A DNA stretch of 9,450 nucleotides from DASWYB01 sp036405195 (GCA_036405195.1 DASWYB010000034.1:1-9450); one strand, 5' to 3'. Shown: positions 1-6,634, counted from the stretch's first letter. Numbers and translations: made by a program. Notes: a model not told the origin generated them from the sequence alone.

Positions 1-540
1 TACAATTTTTTTAAAGCCATCAAAATCAATCCGTACAAAGTAATGGATTGGTACGCCAGTAACTTGGCTCACAACCTGCTTTAACATCGCAGGGCCACCA
101 CCTTTGGTTTTCCAGTTTTTCTCGCCATACGAATGAGCAGCGTTGATTTTCTCTTTTCCCCCACCATCCGGCAATGTTACATAGAGATCACGGGGAAGAG
201 AAACAAGTGAAACAGTCTGAGTCGTGGTATCAATAGATGCAATCATAATGGTATCCGCCAAGGTTCCCCCGGGGTGGGAAGCACCACCGATACCGATCAG
301 GAGAATATTAATTGTGCCTTTTTCTTCTTTTTTACCGGCACCCTGCAGGATCGACGACCCACCCGTTGTATTGGTTGTTGTGGCACGGTTATAGGCAATA
401 AAGATCGTCGAGGCAAACCAAACAGCTACCGCCAAAATGAGGCCGAGTAGCACAAAAAGCCACCGTCGTTTTTTCTTCTGACGGAAGCGATCGAGATCAA
501 CTGAAGAGTGATTGTCTTTAGTTTTCGTTACAATGCTCAC
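1..540 (-). CDS. LytR-CpsA-Psr (LCP) family protein, N-terminal part, cut by the window edge
   Basis: The first 180 codons of an LCP-family protein are present; the 3' end lies beyond base 1. LCP enzymes are membrane-anchored phosphotransferases that attach undecaprenyl-linked polymers (teichoic acid, capsule or other glycans) to the cell wall, working outside the membrane. Seen here: a cytoplasmic basic N-terminus (RQKKKRR, residues 20-26), one TM helix at about 27-49, a low-complexity Thr/Gly linker, then the LCP core from about residue 77. Core motifs are LLIGIGG (80-86), DTIMI (96-100), SLPRD (114-118, with the family's phosphate-binding Arg and Asp) and KINAAHSYG (131-139). The start is GTG at 538-540, chosen because the charged/TM leader follows directly. 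The upstream SD is weak (AGGT). It lies 54 nt after tsaB with no visible terminator between, so it may share that transcript. Family assignment is firm; the polymer is unknown. Confidence 0.9.
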   Translation of the reverse strand, partial: MSIVTKTKDNHSSVDLDRFRQKKKRRWLFVLLGLILAVAVWFASTIFIAYNRATTTNTTGGSSILQGAGKKEEKGTINILLIGIGGASHPGGTLADTIMIASIDTTTQTVSLVSLPRDLYVTLPDGGGKEKINAAHSYGEKNWKTKGGGPAMLKQVVSQVTGVPIHYFVRIDFDGFKKIV

Positions 541-594
541 GATATACCTACAATAGCGAAAATTTACCCCTTTGCCTAGCTGTTAAACCCGTGT

Positions 595-981
595 TTAGTC
601 GATAATAGAAGGATAAATTGGCTCGATAGGAACATCCCGTTTGGCGGACGTGAGTAAACTTGGGATATCTTCCGGAAGGCTACTCCCCGTTGGTACGGCA
701 AAAAGCGGGAGGTGGAGCGCCCACGCCAGAGCATTAGCAGTGGCAACGTAAATTCTTAACTGTGTATATGAAGCCGGACCCGGCATGACACCGATATGCG
801 TAATTGATTTGAGCGGTAAGTGATGAAGTGAGAGCAGCGTCTCAACTGCTGTAAAAATTTGTCCGTCGGCGCGAGCACCCGGCTCAATTACAACGGTATG
901 CCAATAATCATCGTGGTGTGGCTGCCAGAGTCCGACATACTGTTCGTTATTACTGATCATAAAAATTAGTACGCGCTGCAT
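595..981 (-). CDS. tsaB: TsaB-like subunit of the tRNA t6A37 modification complex (short form)
   Basis: TsaB (YeaZ) is the non-catalytic partner of TsaD; together with TsaE it supports transfer of threonylcarbamoyl to A37 of ANN-decoding tRNAs. The 128-residue product carries the family signature at about 62-95: HIGVMPGPASYTQLR followed by an Ala-rich helix and LPLFAV, matching the usual G-x-GPGSFTGLR / LPLxxV segment that forms the dimer helix contacting TsaD. The ATG at 979-981 is chosen because it follows the tsaE stop by 4 nt and has an SD (AAGGGGA, 991-997) inside the end of tsaE; the longer open frame upstream only shadows tsaE. Oddities: the protein is well below the usual 200-odd residues because the second ASKHA-like half is missing, and the N-terminal strand (VLIFMISNNEQ) lacks the typical DTS. 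The tsaE-tsaB pairing strongly supports the assignment. Confidence 0.85.
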   Translation of the reverse strand: MQRVLIFMISNNEQYVGLWQPHHDDYWHTVVIEPGARADGQIFTAVETLLSLHHLPLKSITHIGVMPGPASYTQLRIYVATANALAWALHLPLFAVPTGSSLPEDIPSLLTSAKRDVPIEPIYPSIID

Positions 982-985
982 AGAT

Positions 986-1453
986 TTAAATCCCCTTTTC
1001 CTGAAAGTGTGTCCAAAACGCTTGCGTACCGCCTCGAACAACCGCAATCCGTTCCTCAGATTTGGTGTCAATATGGATCCATATCGTATGAGAGGGAAAT
1101 ATCGATTCGGCACGATCAGCCCATTCAACAACGGTAACGGCACGAGCATCGACAAAATAATCCTCAATACCAAGCTCTCGCACTTCAGTAGCATCCTTTA
1201 AACGGTATAAATCCGAGTGAATTAAAACCTGAGAATCGGGTAAGGAATATTCGTTCATGAGGGTAAACGTTGGACTTGGTAAAAACTCCCTAACGCCCAA
1301 GGCTTTGGCAATATATTGGCTCAAGGTAGTTTTGCCACTTCCTAAATCTCCGGTCAGCGCAATTACAGCCGGACGGGTTAGTACGCCCACCAGCTCATTG
1401 GCAAATTTTTCCGTATCGTGGAGCGAGCGCAAGAAAATGTAAGTCTGATACAT
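986..1453 (-). CDS. tsaE: TsaE, tRNA t6A37 modification ATPase
   Basis: TsaE (YjeE) is a P-loop ATPase that binds the TsaB-TsaD complex and is needed for turnover of t6A synthesis. The product has 155 residues, the normal family length. Visible motifs: Walker A GDLGSGKTT (35-43), SPTFTL (60-65, switch-like segment typical of TsaE), HSDLYRL (79-85, Walker-B-like with Asp81) and VEWADR (109-114), all in family order. The ATG at 1451-1453 is chosen because it gives the standard MYQTYIF...S N-terminus; a longer open frame reading back into the preceding gene has no family match. No SD precedes this ATG. Instead a TATAAT lies 7 nt upstream, overlapping the stop codon of the lamin-tail gene, so the gene may be expressed from a leaderless transcript. 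It is followed 4 nt later by tsaB. Confidence 0.95.
   Translation of the reverse strand: MYQTYIFLRSLHDTEKFANELVGVLTRPAVIALTGDLGSGKTTLSQYIAKALGVREFLPSPTFTLMNEYSLPDSQVLIHSDLYRLKDATEVRELGIEDYFVDARAVTVVEWADRAESIFPSHTIWIHIDTKSEERIAVVRGGTQAFWTHFQEKGI
991..997 (-). promoter_or_regulatory. Shine-Dalgarno sequence of tsaB
   Basis: AAGGGGA on the minus strand, inside the last codons of tsaE and 9 nt before the tsaB ATG. It supports the 981 start and translational coupling of tsaE and tsaB. Confidence 0.65.
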
Positions 1454-1460
1454 GGTTCTT

Positions 1461-1466
1461 ATTATA
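1461..1466 (-). promoter_or_regulatory. Putative -10 box for tsaE-tsaB (leaderless type)
   Basis: Perfect TATAAT on the minus strand, 7 nt before the tsaE ATG and including the TAA stop of the upstream gene. A TTCCCT hexamer about 18 nt further upstream is only a weak -35. If used, transcription would begin at or within a base or two of the ATG. Inferred from sequence only. Confidence 0.45.
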
Positions 1467-3240
1467 CTGGTATCGGACGAGAGAAGGGAAGAACAAGCAC
1501 AATGCCAAGCGAAAATAACGTCACAAGCCAAAAGCGGGTTACGTGCGTTCCTAGTGGGGGAGTGTCCCAAGAAGTAAAAACCGAAGAGGTAAACAGCATA
1601 GCTGGAGAAAACCGTGGAACCCCATTCAACGAGTCAGTCGATACTCGAGGAGGTGGCATGCTCTCCTCCACACTACGATTACTCGTTTTTTTGAATATCG
1701 ATGGCTGGCGTTTACGAGTCGGAGTAGCCAACTCAAGAAGCTCAAAAATATCTCCGATTCGCACACTAACATACAGCCCCGACCGTGACTGCTTCCAGCG
1801 ACCAGTCACATGAATTGTATCTCCCACATGAAGCTTGGGACGCGAAGAAACATAACTCGTGTGCACAACAACATGCGTGGCTTCACCTTTAGAAGTAACC
1901 AGATCAATAGTCCGACCTCGAGGACGAGTTACCCGCCCTACAACATCAGCCAACTCCGGCGACACAATTTCTGTCGATGTTCCCAACTGAGCGGTTTTAT
2001 TAGACTGCCAGACATAACCATCACGTGTTAAAACTTCGCCAGCCTCCACCGCCGGATAGGTAACCGTATCAATTAGATCACCCGAATTATTATAAAGATC
2101 GTACGTCTCCCCACTATTAACAAGCTTATTAGACGATGGGATCACGAGTTCGCTTCTTCCGAGAATTTCACCGCTTAAAGCAATGAAGGTCGAAGCATTT
2201 CGTCGGCGCAATCGCCAGCCATTCAGAGATACAGAATCGACGTGACCATTCTTAATTCTAATCTCTTCTTTTCCGTTAGCATCAACGCCATCAGGATTGG
2301 GAACTAACTGCGTAATCTTCACCTGGGTTACGGGCATAACGGCGACACTCTTTCTTACATACTCCCCCGTCTCTTCTACCACTGCTTCTAGGTCATAAAC
2401 GCCAGACTGCGTTTCGCGCCAAACCAACTCCTGACCCGACTCAGCGAGAACTATCCCGTTACGTTTCCAAACCACACGACCAGAGTAAGGCCGTGCAAGC
2501 CGAAGGTATGAAGTTATATTACTCCCACTCAGGACTGACTCGGGTTGGATCAGGGCAGGCATGTACGACTGATACGGTGGCGCATTTATTACTAATGTAT
2601 ACGAGGCATTGGGTGTGAGAAATATGTAGTTTTTTGCAGGCGCTTGAATAGTGCCAGCTGCGTCAAGAACCTCAAGAGTCGCCTCTTCCTCAGGCAGAGA
2701 AAACGAGGTCCAACCTTCGACCAACGGCACCATAAAAATGGAACGGCCATACACTCGAACATATCCTGATTCGATGACTTCGCCGGTTTGTTTGAATGCT
2801 CGTAAACGTACGGAGTGATGGTTTAAACGTGGCTCAACTCTCCATGTTGCCAGAACCGTGCTTTTGGTACCGTCCGGACTCTCCCGACCGACAATATGCA
2901 AATATCCTACCGGCTGTTCCTTTATGTATCTACCTGTCACTGCGTATGCAGTATTGCTCGTGGGAAATTCTCGCCACGGGGCAGATGGGCTTAACCATTC
3001 TTTTCCATTCCACGTTTGGCCTCCACAATCAGCGAGTGGGGGATTTTCTTCTACCATTGAAAAACAAACTTTAAGAGAGAATGCTTTAGCCGAAGGAAGA
3101 GCAATTTGATCAATCGGAAGGGCAAAGTTTTCTTGAGAAGCCAACGACAGAAAAGGTTCATCGGCTGCGAAGGCACGGGAACAAAAAAGCGGCAGGACAA
3201 GGATTATTACGATGAATGTAATAAGCCCTGTCTGCCGCAT
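1462..3240 (-). CDS. Secreted, C-terminally anchored lamin-tail-domain protein with an OB-like domain
   Basis: 592 residues, function unknown. An N-terminal signal peptide (1-25: MRQTG, hydrophobic core, SRAFA cleavage site before ADEP) sends it across the membrane. Residues 26-300 form unrecognised beta-rich sequence with an early cysteine pair (C60, C72). A lamin-tail domain follows at about 307-397 (VKITQLVPNPDGVD... EEIRIKN... LNGWRLR... ELVIPSS... DLYNNSGDLIDTV), the immunoglobulin-like fold common in secreted bacterial proteins. Then comes an OB-fold-like stretch at about 430-505 (DVVGRVTRPRGRTIDLVT... LHVGDTIHVTGRWKQS... RIGDIFELLE), a Ser/Pro-rich linker and a TM helix at 569-586 with a short Arg-containing tail. 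The start ATG lies 6 nt after the stop of the PH-domain gene with only a weak AAGAAG-type SD, suggesting co-transcription. Domain calls rest on motif recognition: the lamin-tail domain is solid, the OB-like call tentative. Confidence 0.85.
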   Translation of the reverse strand: MRQTGLITFIVIILVLPLFCSRAFAADEPFLSLASQENFALPIDQIALPSAKAFSLKVCFSMVEENPPLADCGGQTWNGKEWLSPSAPWREFPTSNTAYAVTGRYIKEQPVGYLHIVGRESPDGTKSTVLATWRVEPRLNHHSVRLRAFKQTGEVIESGYVRVYGRSIFMVPLVEGWTSFSLPEEEATLEVLDAAGTIQAPAKNYIFLTPNASYTLVINAPPYQSYMPALIQPESVLSGSNITSYLRLARPYSGRVVWKRNGIVLAESGQELVWRETQSGVYDLEAVVEETGEYVRKSVAVMPVTQVKITQLVPNPDGVDANGKEEIRIKNGHVDSVSLNGWRLRRRNASTFIALSGEILGRSELVIPSSNKLVNSGETYDLYNNSGDLIDTVTYPAVEAGEVLTRDGYVWQSNKTAQLGTSTEIVSPELADVVGRVTRPRGRTIDLVTSKGEATHVVVHTSYVSSRPKLHVGDTIHVTGRWKQSRSGLYVSVRIGDIFELLELATPTRKRQPSIFKKTSNRSVEESMPPPRVSTDSLNGVPRFSPAMLFTSSVFTSWDTPPLGTHVTRFWLVTLFSLGIVLVLPFSRPIPV

Positions 3241-3246
3241 ACGTTG

Positions 3247-4290
3247 TTACTTCTTTGATGCGTTGGGGTCGTCGATTATGATATCAAGTTCATCTGGATC
3301 GGCAGGAGCAGGCGCTTTCTTTGGTGGAGCTACTGCTGGGGGAGGAGAGGCTGGTAGTTCCTCGGGTTCGCTCTCTTGTATGGTGTCTTCCTGTGACTCT
3401 TCCCATGTTTCTTTTTCATCTTCGAGAGAGGGATAATCCTCGGCCACTTCTGCCTTTTGATCTTCTATACGTTTGGGATCAATCCCGATTACTTCGACTT
3501 GTTCTGGTGGGTGATGGACAGGCTTTGCTTTCACTTCCTGTTCCTGGACAACTCCCGCAAGTTCAACTGTATGAATACGTTTTGGATCTGCACCGCTGGA
3601 TGGGATATGCCCCTCCATATCTTTACCTACCCGGCTACCAACCTCAATTGGCACAACTGCACCCATTGTCTCTAATTCCCGAAGATTACTATAAATCTTA
3701 TCGTTAATAACTGCTTTTATTTCACTTCTCGGGGAAACAATATCTCCCGGACCACGTTCAATTCGCATTTTGGCTTGATCGGCAAGATCAAGAATAATAG
3801 CCGCAATTTCGTTGGGATGACGGATGTACTGAAATTCGAACTTCTGATTCGAAGAAGCGGTCTCTATCGAGACCAAACCATAGTCAAAAATATTTCCCAA
3901 GACACCCTGATGAATGGAAGTTACGTCTTGCACTTCTTCTAATGCTAGCTCATTAATCTCCCGCTTAAAAAGGGCATGCTGATCAATATCGATCAGTCTT
4001 CGATCCGTTACAATATGTACATCATAGTAAAAATCGATAAACGCAACGGTGAGGAAAGGAAGAATTAGCAGAAAAAAAGCACTGCTCATAATGATAAAAA
4101 TATTGTTTGCCAGAGCGTTCTGTTGAATCTCAGGAAACGTTGTCGCCGCGATAATTACCATTATCACCCCCACAATGAGCATCGCAATACCTAGCGTTAT
4201 CCAGGGCAAGAAGGAGAGAAAGTAAGGTCGGGCGAAAACGTAGACCGACTCATCATCTTTTAGATTAGGAACAAATTTACGTAAATGCAT
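3247..4290 (-). CDS. Membrane-anchored bacterial PH-domain protein with long acidic tail
   Basis: 347 residues, related to the bPH2/YdbS-type proteins; no enzymatic role is implied. After a short charged N-terminus (ESVYVFARPY) come two TM helices at about 27-50 and 60-86. The PH-like domain occupies about 88-170, with the recognisable YYDVHIVTDRRLIDID, EEVQDVTSIHQGVLGNIFDYG and FEFQYIRHPNEIAAII blocks. The last 170 or so residues look disordered: two DPKRI copies about 35 residues apart, a Glu/Asp-rich stretch, a Pro/Ala-rich stretch and DELDIIIDDPNASKK at the end. The ATG at 4288-4290 is chosen for its TAGGAG SD with 4-nt spacing; an upstream extension would only read through the preceding gene out of frame. 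It forms a pair with the 61-residue membrane protein just upstream, and the lamin-tail gene follows 6 nt after it. The role is unknown, probably at the cytoplasmic face of the membrane. Confidence 0.88.
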   Translation of the reverse strand: MHLRKFVPNLKDDESVYVFARPYFLSFLPWITLGIAMLIVGVIMVIIAATTFPEIQQNALANNIFIIMSSAFFLLILPFLTVAFIDFYYDVHIVTDRRLIDIDQHALFKREINELALEEVQDVTSIHQGVLGNIFDYGLVSIETASSNQKFEFQYIRHPNEIAAIILDLADQAKMRIERGPGDIVSPRSEIKAVINDKIYSNLRELETMGAVVPIEVGSRVGKDMEGHIPSSGADPKRIHTVELAGVVQEQEVKAKPVHHPPEQVEVIGIDPKRIEDQKAEVAEDYPSLEDEKETWEESQEDTIQESEPEELPASPPPAVAPPKKAPAPADPDELDIIIDDPNASKK

Positions 4291-4294
4291 AAAA

Positions 4295-4300
4295 CTCCTA
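4295..4300 (-). promoter_or_regulatory. Shine-Dalgarno sequence of the PH-domain gene, overlapping the upstream stop codon
   Basis: TAGGAG on the minus strand, 4 nt before the ATG. Its TAG is the stop codon of the 61-residue gene, which ties termination of one gene to initiation of the next. Confidence 0.75.
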
Positions 4301-4483
4301 AAAAGGACGTAAAAATACAATCGAGCCAATAATGATAATAGCTGAAAGTACCAGGTAAAGCATGAGTACCATTTTGCTCTTATCACCTTCAATTTGATAC
4401 TTCACCAAATGAAATAAAATGGCGTAACTGATTAACCCGTAGAGTAAAAGGTAAATAAAATAGATGATAAACAGAATCCACAT
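4298..4483 (-). CDS. Small two-TM membrane protein (61 aa), unknown function
   Basis: I do not recognise a family. The 61-residue product is almost entirely two hydrophobic helices (about 2-26, rich in Ile/Leu/Tyr, and 39-58) joined by a short charged loop (KYQIEGDKSK), ending FLRPF. It is believed real for two reasons. Its TAG stop forms part of the SD of the following PH-domain gene, and an extended -10 box lies 8 nt before its ATG, making it the first gene of the 61-aa / PH / lamin-tail unit. No SD is visible before the ATG. The loop charge and the pairing suggest a membrane partner of the PH-domain protein, but that is inference from position only. Confidence 0.7.
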   Translation of the reverse strand: MWILFIIYFIYLLLYGLISYAILFHLVKYQIEGDKSKMVLMLYLVLSAIIIIGSIVFLRPF

Positions 4484-4491
4484 ATGCAGTT

Positions 4492-4500
4492 ACTATACCA
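4492..4500 (-). promoter_or_regulatory. Putative extended -10 promoter element of the 61-aa / PH / lamin-tail unit
   Basis: TGGTATAGT on the minus strand: extended-10 TG plus a TATAGT hexamer (4492-4497), 8 nt before the ATG. No good -35 is seen at 16-18 nt. The predicted start site leaves a leader of about 0-2 nt. Confidence 0.5.
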
Positions 4501-4528
4501 TTTCTCCTGAAGCAATTCCATAAGTTAA

Positions 4529-4559
4529 TAAAAAAAGCGCCTCCCGGAAACCGGGAGGC
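4529..4559 (-). terminator. Intrinsic terminator of the zinc-ribbon gene
   Basis: On the minus strand, a perfect 9-bp GC-rich stem GCCTCCCGG / CCGGGAGGC (4539-4559) with a TTT loop is followed by GC and seven Ts. It lies 33 nt after the zinc-ribbon stop and separates that gene from the 61-aa unit. The A-rich run lies on one side only, so it should work for minus-strand transcripts. Confidence 0.93.
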
Positions 4560-4592
4560 AAATTGCACGCTGCCCCTTATGGTGGGACGTCG

Positions 4593-5138
4593 CTAGTCCT
4601 CGTCCTCGTCCTTCTTGTCCCCTTCCTTCTTCTTTTTCTTCTCCTTGGTATCGATCCCAAAACGACCGAAGAACCAAGTAAAGATTTTACCGATGAAGCC
4701 AAAGACTCCCTTCCAGAGGACCTTCACCAGCCCTGGGCCACCAGGAAGTACCCATAGGAAAGCTGAGAGTATCCCCAGACAGAAGAAGGCAAGCATCGCA
4801 TAGCTCGCGATGATCACCAGAGTCTGGACAACAAAGTACTTGGTCCACATCCAGCAGTAGCCGATGTAGAACAGTACCTCCGGAATCAAGTACTTCCAGA
4901 TCAGGAAGGCCAAGATTCCGCCGACTACGAGTGCGGTGAGCTTTCCACTCGGAGTTGTCAGAAACTCCGGCGTTTTCGGCTCCACAAACTCTTCGCCGCC
5001 ACAATTGGGGCAAAACCGAGCCCCCTTGGTGACGAACTCGTCGCACTCAGCACACCGTCTCCGAAGAGCGCGGTTTGCTGCCTGAACTCCGGCTTTTGCC
5101 TTAGCGGCAGCGCCCCGGCGGCGCGGCGGACCACTCAT
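4593..5138 (-). CDS. Zinc-ribbon membrane protein with charged C-terminal tail
   Basis: 181 residues, function unknown. A basic, Ala/Arg-rich N-terminus (PPRRRGAAAKAKAG) leads into a four-cysteine zinc ribbon, CAEC (29-32) and CPNC (43-46), spaced C-x2-C-x10-C-x2-C. Two hydrophobic regions follow at about 68-96 and 102-132 and are predicted to be TM. An amphipathic Gly/Phe-rich segment with LPGGPGLVK follows, then an extreme lysine run and acidic end (KEKKKKKEGDKKDEDED). The ATG at 5136-5138 is chosen for its SD (AAGGGGA, 5144-5150); an in-frame ATG 11 codons upstream has no such site and would place non-matching residues in front. The gene is monocistronic, with its own promoter and terminator. 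Codon use is clearly GC-rich compared with most of the window (about 58% GC at 4921-4980), like the neighbouring HD gene. Such zinc-ribbon/TM proteins are common and mostly uncharacterised. Confidence 0.85.
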   Translation of the reverse strand: MSGPPRRRGAAAKAKAGVQAANRALRRRCAECDEFVTKGARFCPNCGGEEFVEPKTPEFLTTPSGKLTALVVGGILAFLIWKYLIPEVLFYIGYCWMWTKYFVVQTLVIIASYAMLAFFCLGILSAFLWVLPGGPGLVKVLWKGVFGFIGKIFTWFFGRFGIDTKEKKKKKEGDKKDEDED

Positions 5139-5143
5139 CGAAT

Positions 5144-5150
5144 TCCCCTT
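5144..5150 (-). promoter_or_regulatory. Shine-Dalgarno sequence of the zinc-ribbon gene
   Basis: AAGGGGA on the minus strand, 5 nt before the ATG at 5138. It decides the start over the upstream in-frame ATG. The same heptamer precedes tsaB. Confidence 0.6.
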
Positions 5151-5179
5151 TTGCTTGCAGTGCAGGTACAAGCAGCTAG

Positions 5180-5208
5180 ACTATACCACAAAATGTGTAA
5201 AAAGTCCA
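5180..5208 (-). promoter_or_regulatory. Sigma-70-type promoter of the zinc-ribbon gene
   Basis: On the minus strand: -35 TGGACT (5203-5208, 4 of 6), 17-nt spacer, -10 TATAGT (5180-5185) with extended-10 TGG (5186-5188). It lies just after the terminator of the HD gene, so the zinc-ribbon gene starts its own transcript with a leader of roughly 35 nt carrying the SD. This is the best full promoter in the window. Confidence 0.65.
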
Positions 5209-5219
5209 TGGTCTCGTAT

Positions 5220-5251
5220 AAAAAAGGCCGGTGCGACCAAAGCCGCACCGG
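5220..5251 (-). terminator. Intrinsic terminator of the HD-phosphohydrolase gene
   Basis: On the minus strand, an 8-bp stem CCGGTGCG / CGCACCGG (5228-5251) with an 8-nt loop is followed by GCC and six Ts. It lies 27 nt after the HD gene stop and before the next promoter. Confidence 0.88.
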
Positions 5252-5278
5252 GTTAGAATGGATTCTCTTGTCGCTCAT

Positions 5279-6571
5279 CTACACGGCAAGAACCGAAGCA
5301 ACAATCTGGCGGACATCTCGCGCTACCTCTGCCTGCGCCAATAAAGCACAGTGCTCTCGGTCTACCCCGATATGGAGTATCGCGTTCCGCCGAGCTTCCT
5401 CGACTTGAGCATTCCACCACGCAGGACTGATTTCCTTTAAGGGAACTGCGCCGTCTCCTGTAAGGAAAAGAATGTTCTGGGGCTCAAATCGCCGTGGAAG
5501 TACAGGCGCCACCGCGAGAACCGAGAATTCAGAGAGGCCCATCAGGGCCTCAATCTCCCGTTCTATACGTAAGAGCACCCGTGGATCTCGTAACCGCTTA
5601 TCCGTCAGCACACTTTCTTCAATCGGCGTGTGCAAGACCGGATGATCTCCCGACCAGTTATGCTTGTGAAACGGGTCGAGCTGGTAGATAATCGCCGGCA
5701 TGGGTTGCTGACGAGCGAGATGCCTTTCGTAGTGGCCTTGTACAATTGGGTTGCGCCTGAGCTGATATTCCAACTCGACATCGACCATCTCGACAAGCTC
5801 TTCAGAGCTGAACACAGGGTCACACCCTGTATGCCCCAGAAGGATACTGATCATGCGCTGGATGTACCGCTCCGAAAGCAATACCACCGTACGGAAGTAC
5901 AAAGAAGAGTACATCGTTCGGTAAAGCTGCATAAGGAGCTGTACGGATTCATAGATCTTTATGTCTGCCACCACCTGATGATCCAAGTAGTAGACATAAT
6001 CCATGAACAACGCTTCGTTTGGCATCCCGAATAACCCGCTATGGTGGCCATCTCGCGCCAGGTAGTCCAGTTTGTCTGCACCCAATGGCGTATGGAGAAC
6101 CACACCGGCTAACGGATCTTGCCGGAGCATCATCCGAACCATCCGTTCGGGATCTGCACCTGAGTCAGCTATCTCTGGAGCTAACTCTCGGAGATATGTG
6201 ACTCCTCGCCCTTCATGGTCATCATCCACCAACGGATCGGTGATGTGAGACATTGGCCCATGACCGATGTCGTGTAAAAAACCGAAGGTCTCACCATCAA
6301 TCGCATCCTGAGGACTGATCAAACCCCACTCAAGCCAGCGTCTCGTAATCCGTTCTGCCCACTTTCCCGCTCCTATGCAATGGCCAAACCGAGGATGTCC
6401 TGCATCCGGATATGCGACCTGCGCATTTCCTAGTTGCTTGCGATGCCGTAGCTTTTGAAAGCGCCGACTATCTACAATACGCCGTACCCGTGTTATATCG
6501 ACGGTCCCAGAAATTGGGGACGTGATTTGCTTCAACGGGCGTCGCACAAAGTTCACCGCCGAAACAGACAT
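5279..6571 (-). CDS. HD-superfamily phosphohydrolase (COG1078/YdhJ type)
   Basis: 430 residues, close to the family length. It belongs to the dNTPase/SAMHD1-related HD hydrolases, which use a divalent metal held by H...HD...D to cleave phosphate esters, often of nucleotides. All four ligands are visible: H64 in HPRFGHCIG, H100 and D101 in FLHDIGHGPMSH, and D166 in GADKLDYLARD. The N-terminal VRRIVDSRRFQKLRHRKQLGNAQVAYPDAGH is the typical entry to this family. The C-terminal 200 residues are more divergent. The ATG at 6569-6571 is chosen because a full consensus SD AAGGAGG lies 8 nt upstream; an in-frame ATG 16 codons further out lacks one. It has its own terminator and is GC-rich (about 55% at 5701-5760, 53% at 6061-6120) against about 28-42% in sampled genes to its right. 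The substrate is unknown; a (deoxy)nucleotide is a reasonable guess. Confidence 0.92.
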   Translation of the reverse strand: MSVSAVNFVRRPLKQITSPISGTVDITRVRRIVDSRRFQKLRHRKQLGNAQVAYPDAGHPRFGHCIGAGKWAERITRRWLEWGLISPQDAIDGETFGFLHDIGHGPMSHITDPLVDDDHEGRGVTYLRELAPEIADSGADPERMVRMMLRQDPLAGVVLHTPLGADKLDYLARDGHHSGLFGMPNEALFMDYVYYLDHQVVADIKIYESVQLLMQLYRTMYSSLYFRTVVLLSERYIQRMISILLGHTGCDPVFSSEELVEMVDVELEYQLRRNPIVQGHYERHLARQQPMPAIIYQLDPFHKHNWSGDHPVLHTPIEESVLTDKRLRDPRVLLRIEREIEALMGLSEFSVLAVAPVLPRRFEPQNILFLTGDGAVPLKEISPAWWNAQVEEARRNAILHIGVDREHCALLAQAEVARDVRQIVASVLAV

Positions 6572-6579
6572 TCCTGTTC

Positions 6580-6586
6580 CCTCCTT
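6580..6586 (-). promoter_or_regulatory. Consensus Shine-Dalgarno sequence of the HD gene
   Basis: AAGGAGG, the full anti-16S complement, 8 nt before the ATG at 6571. It is the strongest ribosome binding site in the window and fixes the start. Confidence 0.85.
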
Positions 6587-6592
6587 ACTGGA

Positions 6593-6601
6593 GAAATACC
6601 A
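6593..6601 (-). promoter_or_regulatory. Weak candidate -10 for the HD gene
   Basis: TGGTATTTC on the minus strand: an extended-10 TG with a poor hexamer (3 of 6), preceded by TTGATT about 15 nt upstream. It resembles the TGTGGTATAGT of the neighbouring zinc-ribbon promoter, but the gene could equally be read from upstream. Confidence 0.25.
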
Positions 6602-6634
6602 CAAAGGAACAAGAATCAAAAGGGTAGAATGACT

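Noticed and set aside
541..594. Promoter directly before the LCP gene
   Set aside because: A TATATC touches the GTG start, too close to be a -10 for it, and no alternative box is convincing. Read-through from tsaB is as likely.
982..1194. N-terminal extension of TsaB to an ATG at 1194
   Set aside because: The extra 71 residues lie antiparallel in reading terms to nothing known and simply shadow tsaE in another frame; the SD and the 4-nt gap favour the 981 start.
1454..1570. N-terminal extension of TsaE to a start at 1570
   Set aside because: It would overlap the lamin-tail gene by over 100 bases and adds no family residues; TsaE normally begins close to MYQTYIF.
1418..1813. Plus-strand open frame of 131 codons
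   Set aside because: It is opposite the 3' end of the lamin-tail gene and the start of tsaE, has no SD and its product is low-complexity without recognisable motifs.
3480..3600. DPKRI repeat in the PH-domain protein as a tandem DNA repeat
   Set aside because: Only two short copies about 100 bases apart, with no flanking similarity; more likely a protein-level motif or chance.
4687..5046. Second minus-strand frame of 119 codons inside the zinc-ribbon gene
   Set aside because: It is a shifted-frame shadow; the real frame has the CxxC pairs, TM helices, SD, promoter and terminator.
5630..6034. Plus-strand open frame of 134 codons
   Set aside because: It lies antisense within the HD gene, whose catalytic motifs are intact; long antisense frames are expected in GC-rich coding DNA.
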